Positions 58,087 to 64,000 of a stretch of DNA of 64,000 bases are shown piece by piece. Source of the DNA: Lentzea sp. NEAU-D7 (GTDB lineage: Bacteria > Actinomycetota > Actinomycetes > Mycobacteriales > Pseudonocardiaceae). A program made the position numbers and the translations under genes. The stretch covers positions 248,001 through 312,000 of the forward strand of contig NZ_JAPJDL010000008.1 in the NCBI RefSeq assembly GCF_026242055.1, written 5' to 3'. The notes below the pieces were generated by a model. It was not told the origin of the DNA and did no database searches. It was given only the letters and a program-made list of their open reading frames with translations. Position 1 is the stretch's first letter. Every line of letters starts with the position of its first letter.

Positions 58087-58110
58087 CGATCTCAGAAAGT
58101 TCTGAGATCG
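58087..58110. promoter_or_regulatory. Perfect palindromic operator in a divergent promoter
   Basis: CGATCTCAGAA (58087-58097), AG, TTCTGAGATCG (58100-58110) is a perfect 11-bp-arm palindrome. It lies between the -10 elements of the lyase gene (58080-58075) and the FAD oxidoreductase gene (58117-58122) and covers both expected -35 regions, so one regulator could control both directions. Confidence 0.85.
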
Positions 58111-58130
58111 CGTGGGTAGCTTCCCCGTCC

Positions 58131-59675
58131 ATGGCTCACGAGTACCTGATCATCGGCGCGGGACCGGCCGGTGTGCAGCTCGCCGCGCTGCTCGAGCGGG
58201 ACGGCCGGGACTACGCCGTCCTGGAACGCGGCAGCGGCGCCGGCACGTTCTTCACCCGCTACCCGCGGCACCGCAAGCTCATCTCCATCAACAAGGTCCA
58301 CACCGGGTTCACCGATCCCGAGCAGCGGATGCGGATGGACTGGAACTCGCTGCTGCTCGACGACCCCGAGCTGCTCTTCACCCGCTACACGCCCCGGTAC
58401 TTCCCGGACGCCGACGACATCGTGCGCTACCTCCAGGACTGCGCGGCGGGCCTGGAGATCCACTACGACGTCGACGTCACGAGCATCTCGCGCGACGGCG
58501 ACGGGTTCGCGGCCACCGACCGCGGTGGACGGACGTGGCACGCGAAGAACCTCGTGATGGCGACCGGGGTCTCCCAGCTCCACGTGCCGCCGATCCCCGG
58601 CATCGAGCACGCCGAGCGCTACGACACCTTCGACACGGACCCGGAGTCGTTCACCGGCCGTCGGGTGCTCGTGATCGGCAAGGGCAACTCGGGTTTCGAG
58701 ACCGCCGACGCGCTGGTCGAGCACGCCGCCGTCATCCACGTCGCCGGGCCGCACTCGGTGCGGCTCGCCTGGCAGACGCACTACGTCGGGCACCTGCGGG
58801 CGGTGAACAACAACTTCCTCGACACCTACCAGCTCAAGTCCGAGAACGCGGTCCTCGACGGCACCGTCGAACGCATCGAGCCACGGCCCGAGGGCGGCTT
58901 CCGGATCCAGTTCCGCTACGCGCGCACGGTCGAGAAGGTCCGTGAACTGGAGTACGACCGCGTCATCGCGTGCACCGGGTTCCAGTTCGACGCCTCGATC
59001 TTCGCGGAGAACTGCCGCCCGGCGCTGGTCATCAAGGACCGCTTCCCGCGGCAGACCTCGGCGTTCGAGTCGACGAACGTCCCCGGCCTGTACTTCGCCG
59101 GCACGATCACCCAGTCGCGGGACTTCAAGAAGTCGACCAGCGGGTTCATCCACGGCTTCCGCTACGGCGCCCGCGCGCTGCACCGCGTCCTGAGCGACCG
59201 CAACCACGGAGTCCCGTGGCAGGGCAAGGATCTGGAGCCCTCACCCGAGGCCATCAGCGAGGCCGTCATCGCCAGGGTGAACCGGTCGTCGTGCCTGTGG
59301 CAGCAGTTCGCGGTCATGGGCGACGTCGTGAGCATCGACGGCGCCACCGCGCGGTACTGCGAGGAGGTGCCGGTCGCGTTCGTGGCGGACGGCGGCCTCG
59401 GCCCGGCCGAGCACCGGTTCGTCGCGACGCTGGAGTACGGCCCCGACCACGACACCGTCGACCCGTTCGACGTCACCGTCCCCCGCGTCGCCGAGAACGA
59501 CCCCCTGAACGCGGCCGGCGCGAGCTACCTGCACCCGGTCGTCCGCCACTACCGGCACGGCGTGCTCGCCGCGACGCACCACCTGGCCGAGAACCTGGAG
59601 AACCACTGGGACCTGCCGGAGGTGCACCAGCAGCCGCTCGTGCTGTTCGTGAAGGAATGCCTTGCCGGCGCGTGA
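58131..59675 (+). CDS. FAD-dependent oxidoreductase / monooxygenase-like (copy 1)
   Basis: The 514-aa flavoprotein has an N-terminal FAD-binding GxGxxG (YLIIGAGPAGVQLAALL), a second Rossmann motif for NAD(P)H (VLVIGKGNSGFETADALVE, about 190) and the ATG motif VMATGVSQLHVPPIPG. The pattern FFTRYPRHRKLISINK and the layout match FOXRED2-like, class-B-type flavoproteins; the BVMO fingerprint is absent. It probably oxidises an aromatic or amino substrate. TAGCTT (58117-58122) lies 8 nt before ATG 58131. It is a paralogue of the gene at 61047. Confidence 0.9.
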   Translation: MAHEYLIIGAGPAGVQLAALLERDGRDYAVLERGSGAGTFFTRYPRHRKLISINKVHTGFTDPEQRMRMDWNSLLLDDPELLFTRYTPRYFPDADDIVRYLQDCAAGLEIHYDVDVTSISRDGDGFAATDRGGRTWHAKNLVMATGVSQLHVPPIPGIEHAERYDTFDTDPESFTGRRVLVIGKGNSGFETADALVEHAAVIHVAGPHSVRLAWQTHYVGHLRAVNNNFLDTYQLKSENAVLDGTVERIEPRPEGGFRIQFRYARTVEKVRELEYDRVIACTGFQFDASIFAENCRPALVIKDRFPRQTSAFESTNVPGLYFAGTITQSRDFKKSTSGFIHGFRYGARALHRVLSDRNHGVPWQGKDLEPSPEAISEAVIARVNRSSCLWQQFAVMGDVVSIDGATARYCEEVPVAFVADGGLGPAEHRFVATLEYGPDHDTVDPFDVTVPRVAENDPLNAAGASYLHPVVRHYRHGVLAATHHLAENLENHWDLPEVHQQPLVLFVKECLAGA

Positions 59676-61035
59676 CACCGGGCCGTTCCCGCAGGCGGTG
59701 CTCGACGTCCTCGCCACCGCCGCGGACCGGCCGGTGTTCGAGCACGGCACCCGCGTGGTGAGCGGCGCGGAGCTGCTCGACCTGGTCGCGCGGATCGCGA
59801 ACGGGTTGCGCCGCAAGGGCCTCGGCCCCGGTGACGGCGTGGCCCTGCTGCTCGGTGTGACCGTGGAGGCGTTCGCGACGATCCTGGCCGCCCACGCGGT
59901 CGGCGCGCGAGTGGCCGGGGTGCGGCCGGGCCTGACGGACGCGCAGGTCGAGCACCTGCTGAGCCTCGACATCAAGCTCGTGCTCCGCGACGCCGACCTC
60001 ACCGGCCTGCTCGCCTCCTCCCCCGGACCCCTGTGGTGCGACGGCCGTCCCGGCGACATCGCCCGGCTCATCCACACCAGCGGCAGCACGGGCGCTCCGA
60101 AGGCCTGCGCCCAGACCTACGCCTCCATGACCGGTGCCTGGACCGCCCGTCCCGGCGCCTGGCCTCCCGCGATCCGGGAACTGGCGACACGGCTCGACCG
60201 GTACCTCGTCTTCGGATCGCTGTCGAGCCAGGTGATGTTCGAGTACGCCGTCCTCACCCTCACAGCCGGCGGCACGATCGTCGTCGCGGACCACCCTGCC
60301 GACGCGATCACCCGCCTCAAGGCCACCGCGCGCGTCATCACCGTGCCCGGCCTGGCGAAGCTCGTCGCCTCCCAGAAGCGCGACCCCGCCGACCTGTCGA
60401 CCCTGCGCGCGCTGCTGGTGTCCGGCTCTCCCCTGACCCCCGACCGGCACCGCGAGGCCCTGGACACCCTGGGACCGGTGCTGTTCCACGGTTACGGCCA
60501 GACCGAGACCGGCATGATCTCGATGGCCACGCCCGACGATCCCCCCGGCACGGTGGGCAGACCGCCGGTGGACGTGGAGATCCGCGACGGCGAGCTCTTC
60601 GTCCGCACTCCAGGCCAGGCCTGCGGGTACTGGGGCAACCCGGAGGAGTCGGCCGAGGTCTTCGTGGACGGCTGGGTCCGCACCCGCGACCTCGGCCGGT
60701 TCGACGCCTCCGGCCACCTGCGCCTGACCGGCCGGGCCCGCGACGTCGTGATCGTCAACGCGAACCTGCACTACATCGGTCCGATCGAGCAGGTGCTCGC
60801 CGAGCACCCGGACGTCGCCGAGGCCTACGTCGTCGCGGTGCCGGACGACGAGACCGGCGAGGCCGTGCACGCGTTCGTCGTGCCGAAGGCCGATCGCGTT
60901 CCGGGTCTCGACGAGCTCCGGACGCTCGTGACCGAACGTCTGGGCGCGGCCTGCGCCCCCGCGCGGGTCACCGCGATCTCCGAACCACCCGTCGCTCCCA
61001 GCGGCAAACCCGACAAGCGTCAGCTCACTGCGTGA
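59662..61035 (+). CDS. AMP-binding (ANL-superfamily) ligase
   Basis: The 457-aa enzyme has ANL core motifs LIHTSGSTGAPKACAQTY (A3), HGYGQTETGMISM (A5), a later DLGRFDASGHLRLTGRARDVV (A7-A8 hinge) and the catalytic Lys near the end (PSGKPDKRQ, A10). It should activate a carboxylic acid as an adenylate and then load CoA or a carrier. At 457 aa it is shorter than most (about 500-550). The ATG overlaps the preceding gene by 14 bp. Confidence 0.92.
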   Translation: MPARDTGPFPQAVLDVLATAADRPVFEHGTRVVSGAELLDLVARIANGLRRKGLGPGDGVALLLGVTVEAFATILAAHAVGARVAGVRPGLTDAQVEHLLSLDIKLVLRDADLTGLLASSPGPLWCDGRPGDIARLIHTSGSTGAPKACAQTYASMTGAWTARPGAWPPAIRELATRLDRYLVFGSLSSQVMFEYAVLTLTAGGTIVVADHPADAITRLKATARVITVPGLAKLVASQKRDPADLSTLRALLVSGSPLTPDRHREALDTLGPVLFHGYGQTETGMISMATPDDPPGTVGRPPVDVEIRDGELFVRTPGQACGYWGNPEESAEVFVDGWVRTRDLGRFDASGHLRLTGRARDVVIVNANLHYIGPIEQVLAEHPDVAEAYVVAVPDDETGEAVHAFVVPKADRVPGLDELRTLVTERLGAACAPARVTAISEPPVAPSGKPDKRQLTA

Positions 61036-61046
61036 AGGAGAACGTC

Positions 61047-62597
61047 GTGTCCAGCGAGGTAACGACCGAATGTCTCGTGATCGGCGCGGGTCCAGCGGGA
61101 CTGCAGGCGTCCTACCTGCTCAAACAGGCAGGACGTGACCACGTGGTGCTGGAGGCCGGCCCGGCGGCGGGAACCTTCTTCACCCGCTTCCCCCGGCACC
61201 GGCAGCTGATCTCCATCAACAAGATCTACACCGGCTGGGACGACCCCGAGCTGAACCTGCGCGTCGACTGGAACTCGTTGCTGTCCGACGATCCCGCGCT
61301 GCTGTTCACCGGCTACACGCCCAGGTACTTCCCGAACGCCGACGACATGGTCCGCTACCTCGGCGACTTCGCCGGCAAGTTCGACCTGCCGGTCCACTAC
61401 GACACCCGCGTCGTCTCGGTGACGCGGCCGGACGACTTCGTGGTGCTCGACCAGCACGGCGGCACCTACCGCGCGAAGCGGATCATCGTGGCGACGGGCG
61501 TCTCGCAGCCGTACGTGCCGGACATCGAGGGCGTCGAGCACGCCGAGCACTACTACGACGTCTCCGTCGACCCGCACGACTTCACGAACAAGAAGGTGCT
61601 GATCATCGGGCGCGGCAACTCGGCGTTCGAGACCGCCGACGCCCTCGTCGAGACCGCCTCGGTCATCCACGTCGCCGGGCCCGGTTCGCTGAAGCTCGCG
61701 TGGCAGACGCACTTCGTCGGCCACCTGCGGGCGGTGAACAACAACTTCCTCGACACCTACCAGCTCAAGTCGCAGAACGCCGTGCTGGACGGGCACATCG
61801 CCGGCATCCGCCGCGACGGCGACGACTACCTGGTGAAGGTCAGCTTCCAGCGGGTCGACGAGGTGGTGAAGGAGATCCGCTACGACCGGGTGATCCTCGC
61901 GACCGGGTTCCGGTTCGACGCCTCGATCTTCGCACCCGAGTGCCGGCCACAGCTGACGATCAAGTCGCGCTTCCCGGACCAGACGGCGGCGTGGGAGTCG
62001 GTCAACGTCCCGGACATGTTCTTCGCGGGCACGATCACGCAGATGCGCGACTTCAAGAAGTCGACCAGCGGGTTCATCCACGGCTTCCGCTACGGCGTGC
62101 GCGCACTGCACCGGATCGCCGAACAGCGCTACCACGGCGTGGACTGGCCCAGCCGCTCCGTCGACCCCACGCCGGAGGCGGTCACCGAGGCGATCATCGA
62201 GCGGGTCAACCGGACCTCCGCGCTGTGGCAGCTGTTCGCGTTCCTCGCCGACGCCGTGCTGACCGGCGAGGACGGGTCGGTGCGCTACGTCGAGGAGGTG
62301 CCGGTCGCGCACCTGCACGAGGCCGTGGAGCGCGGCGAGTTCGGCGACGTCGCGTCGTACCTGACGGTGACGCTGGAGTACGGCGCCGACCACGACAAGG
62401 TCAACCCGTTCGACATCACCGCCGGCCGCACCTCCCAGGACGACACCAGCGGGCTCGACGGCCGCTACCTGCACCCGGTGGTGCGGCGGTTCCGCGGCGG
62501 TGTGCTCGTCGACGAGCACCACATCACCGAGAACCTCGAGAACGAGTGGGACAGCGAGGCCGTGCACAAGGCTCCGCTGCGGGAGTACCTGCGGTGA
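61047..62597 (+). CDS. FAD-dependent oxidoreductase / monooxygenase-like (copy 2)
   Basis: The 516-aa protein shares the architecture of copy 1: CLVIGAGPAGLQASYLL, FFTRFPRHRQLISINK, IVATGVSQPYVPDI, VLIIGRGNSAFETADALVE and a common C-terminal domain ending near EHHITENLENEWD. Large stretches are almost identical in DNA to copy 1. AAGGAG lies 6 nt before GTG 61047 (GTG 61032 overlaps the ligase stop and is an alternative). It probably works on a related intermediate or forms a heteromer with copy 1. Confidence 0.92.
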   Translation: MSSEVTTECLVIGAGPAGLQASYLLKQAGRDHVVLEAGPAAGTFFTRFPRHRQLISINKIYTGWDDPELNLRVDWNSLLSDDPALLFTGYTPRYFPNADDMVRYLGDFAGKFDLPVHYDTRVVSVTRPDDFVVLDQHGGTYRAKRIIVATGVSQPYVPDIEGVEHAEHYYDVSVDPHDFTNKKVLIIGRGNSAFETADALVETASVIHVAGPGSLKLAWQTHFVGHLRAVNNNFLDTYQLKSQNAVLDGHIAGIRRDGDDYLVKVSFQRVDEVVKEIRYDRVILATGFRFDASIFAPECRPQLTIKSRFPDQTAAWESVNVPDMFFAGTITQMRDFKKSTSGFIHGFRYGVRALHRIAEQRYHGVDWPSRSVDPTPEAVTEAIIERVNRTSALWQLFAFLADAVLTGEDGSVRYVEEVPVAHLHEAVERGEFGDVASYLTVTLEYGADHDKVNPFDITAGRTSQDDTSGLDGRYLHPVVRRFRGGVLVDEHHITENLENEWDSEAVHKAPLREYLR

Positions 62598-63589
62598 ACC
62601 CGGTGCTCGCGGAACTGCACGACAAGGCGCGCGCGGTGCTCGACCCCGTCCACTACGACTTCTTCGCGGGCGGGGTCGGGGACGAGGTCGTGCTCGCGGA
62701 CAACGAGGCCGCGTTCCGGCGCCTCGCCCTGCTGCCGAGAGTGCTGCGGGGCAACGAGATCAGCGAGGACTTCCCCGTGCTGATCTCACCGACCGCCTTC
62801 CACAGGCTCGCCCACCCCGACGGTGAGCTGGCGACCGCGCGGGCCGCGAACGGGACGACCCTGGTGTCGAGCATGGCGTCGACCGTGCCGATCGCCGAGG
62901 TCGTGGCCGCCGCCACCGGGCCGGTGTGGTTCCAGCTCTACGTCCAGCCCGACATGGACGTCACGGAAGCCCTGGTGCGCCGAGCGGAACGGGCGGGGTG
63001 CGCGGCGCTGGTGGTGACGGCCGACTCCCCCGTCTTCGGCCGTCACCGGCGCGACATCGCGCACGGCTTCCACGACCTGCCCGCCGGGCTGGCCGCGGAG
63101 AACATGCGCGACCTGGCCGGGGTGGCTCTGCGGAACATCGAGATGTCGCCGTCGGTGTCGTGGGAGCACCTCGACCGGATCCTGGACCTCACCACGCTTC
63201 CGTTGTGGGTCAAGGGAGTCCTGCACCCCCAGGACGCGGTGCTCGCGGTCGCGCACGGCGTGGCGGGCATCGTCGTGTCCAACCACGGCGGACGCCAGCT
63301 CGACCTCGTGCCGGCCTCGCTCGACGCGCTGCCCGCCGTGGTCGACGCGGTGGCCGGGCGGGTCCCGGTCGTGCTCGACGGCGGTGTCCGAAGTGGAGGT
63401 GACATCGCGCTGGCGCTGGCGCTGGGAGCGTCGTCCGCCGGCATCGGCAGGCCCGTGCTGTGGGGACTGGCCGCGGACGGCGAGCAGGGCGTGCGGCGGG
63501 TGCTCGACGTGCTGCGCGACGAGTTCCAGCACGTCCTGGCGATGTGCGGCGGCGAGCTGACCAGGGACATGGTGGTGGCCCGGTGCTGA
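62594..63589 (+). CDS. FMN-dependent alpha-hydroxy-acid oxidase (hydroxymandelate oxidase-like)
   Basis: The 331-aa enzyme has the alpha-hydroxy-acid oxidase signatures YDFFAGGVGDEVVLADNEAAF, HPDGELATARAA, VWFQLYV, ALVVTADSPVFGRRHRD-like region, WVKGVL (Lys) and VVSNHGGRQLD (active His/Arg), DGGVRSGGDIALALALGA. It most resembles HmO, which oxidises 4-hydroxymandelate to 4-hydroxybenzoylformate in hydroxyphenylglycine pathways. The GTG start overlaps the stop of FAD copy 2 (GTGA). Confidence 0.9.
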   Translation: MNPVLAELHDKARAVLDPVHYDFFAGGVGDEVVLADNEAAFRRLALLPRVLRGNEISEDFPVLISPTAFHRLAHPDGELATARAANGTTLVSSMASTVPIAEVVAAATGPVWFQLYVQPDMDVTEALVRRAERAGCAALVVTADSPVFGRHRRDIAHGFHDLPAGLAAENMRDLAGVALRNIEMSPSVSWEHLDRILDLTTLPLWVKGVLHPQDAVLAVAHGVAGIVVSNHGGRQLDLVPASLDALPAVVDAVAGRVPVVLDGGVRSGGDIALALALGASSAGIGRPVLWGLAADGEQGVRRVLDVLRDEFQHVLAMCGGELTRDMVVARC

Positions 63590-64000
63590 GCTGGCTGCCC
63601 GAACGCGTGGTCGCGTTGCGCGCCAAGGTGTTCGAGAAGGTCAACGGCGACAACGCCATCACGTTCCCGAACGACCAGGTCGGCCCCGACCGCTTCCAGG
63701 AGGTCTACGCCCACCCCGCCGCCAACGGCCGCAGCAAGGGCGCCGGACTGTCGGACCTGTTCTGGTACTGGCTCTCCCCCGGTCCCGAGGTGCACCAGGA
63801 GCACCTGGAGGCCGGGCCGCGCTACGACGACGTGGCCCGGACGACCCGCGCCTTCCTCGCGGGATCGAGCGACGCGCTCTCGGCGGCCGCGACCCGCTGC
63901 ACGGCCAAGGTGCTGGACGAGGTGCTCACCGGCCGCGTCACCGCGGTGCGGCTGCGCGAGCTGATGATGCCGGTGTGGGCCGAGTACTTCTACGAGCTCG
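63583..64000 (+). CDS. N-terminal part of a possible cytochrome P450, cut by the window edge
   Basis: 139 codons are visible from GTG 63583, which overlaps the oxidase stop. The sequence (LSWLPERVVALRAKVFEKVNGDNAIT, LFWYWLSPGPEVHQEHLEAGPRYDD, RELMMPVWAEYFYEL) looks like the N-terminal region of a divergent P450-like protein, but the heme-binding Cys and I-helix would be outside the window, so the call is tentative. It continues the coupled operon. Confidence 0.5.
   Translation, partial: MLSWLPERVVALRAKVFEKVNGDNAITFPNDQVGPDRFQEVYAHPAANGRSKGAGLSDLFWYWLSPGPEVHQEHLEAGPRYDDVARTTRAFLAGSSDALSAAATRCTAKVLDEVLTGRVTAVRLRELMMPVWAEYFYEL

Overview
The window is high-GC actinobacterial DNA. RbpA, an ECF42 sigma factor with its DGPF partner, DUF3097, DUF3090, an SCO1664-type protein and F420/LLM-type oxidoreductases all point to Actinomycetota. 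Gene content, together with a tyrosine ammonia-lyase resembling Sam8 of Saccharothrix, suggests a filamentous Pseudonocardiaceae-like organism (Lentzea/Saccharothrix type); this placement is inference. No rRNA, tRNA, CRISPR array or intact transposon was seen. A recurring feature is a TANNNT -10 element 6-8 nt (up to 10) before an ATG/GTG, marking many genes as probably leaderless; I used it to choose several starts.

1-13.7 kb: small housekeeping and stress genes: DoxX protein, sucrase/ferredoxin-like protein, P-loop kinase, TetR and CGNR regulators, secreted NlpC/P60-like protein, amidase, ECF42 sigma factor with its YCII/DGPF gene, an NfeD/SPFH membrane pair, DUF3097 and an aminoglycoside-phosphotransferase-like kinase. 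13.8-21.5 kb: two S66 LD-carboxypeptidase-family proteins, a prolyl-oligopeptidase-family peptidase, the SCO1664/DUF3090 pair, an Hsp18 small heat-shock gene facing its RheA-like repressor with two clear operators between them, a poly-gamma-glutamate-hydrolase-like protein and a VOC protein. 21.5-21.7 kb is an internally deleted IS481-family remnant.

21.9-24.8 kb: a three-gene operon (HAD, APH-type kinase, acyl-CoA dehydrogenase) with the domain set of human ACAD10, under a promoter containing a TetR-type palindrome. 24.9-37.3 kb: type-B carboxylesterase, MFS transporters, two diguanylate-cyclase proteins, alpha/beta hydrolase, PPOX-fold protein, GDPD and a PadR/membrane-protein pair. A 31-codon ORF with a repeated RPTDWN peptide lies antisense to the end of an MFS gene. 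37.3-37.9 kb is non-coding: a dispersed repeat twice (third copy near 33.7 kb) around seven perfect copies of an 18-bp minisatellite.

37.9-47.5 kb: tdk, rbpA (sigma-R-like promoter), TVP38 protein, aldo/keto reductase, mgtC with its ribosome site inside a hairpin, a DUF1540 cysteine-rich protein near an IdeR-like iron box, a decayed ABC-ATPase, an F420/LLM oxidoreductase pair with a dyad operator, and a DUF4041/GIY-YIG protein. 47.5-56.4 kb: an ABC exporter module (lipoprotein, permease, ATPase, adaptor) divergent from a two-component system, a GH20-like protein lacking the catalytic Asp-Glu, and a second two-component system.

56.6-64 kb, running off the right edge, looks like the start of a biosynthetic cluster: a tyrosine-ammonia-lyase-like MIO enzyme divergent from a translationally coupled operon of FAD oxidoreductase, ANL ligase, second paralogous FAD oxidoreductase, hydroxymandelate-oxidase-like FMN enzyme and a truncated possible P450. 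A perfect 11-bp-arm palindrome occupies the shared promoter. This is the best candidate for an undescribed system here.
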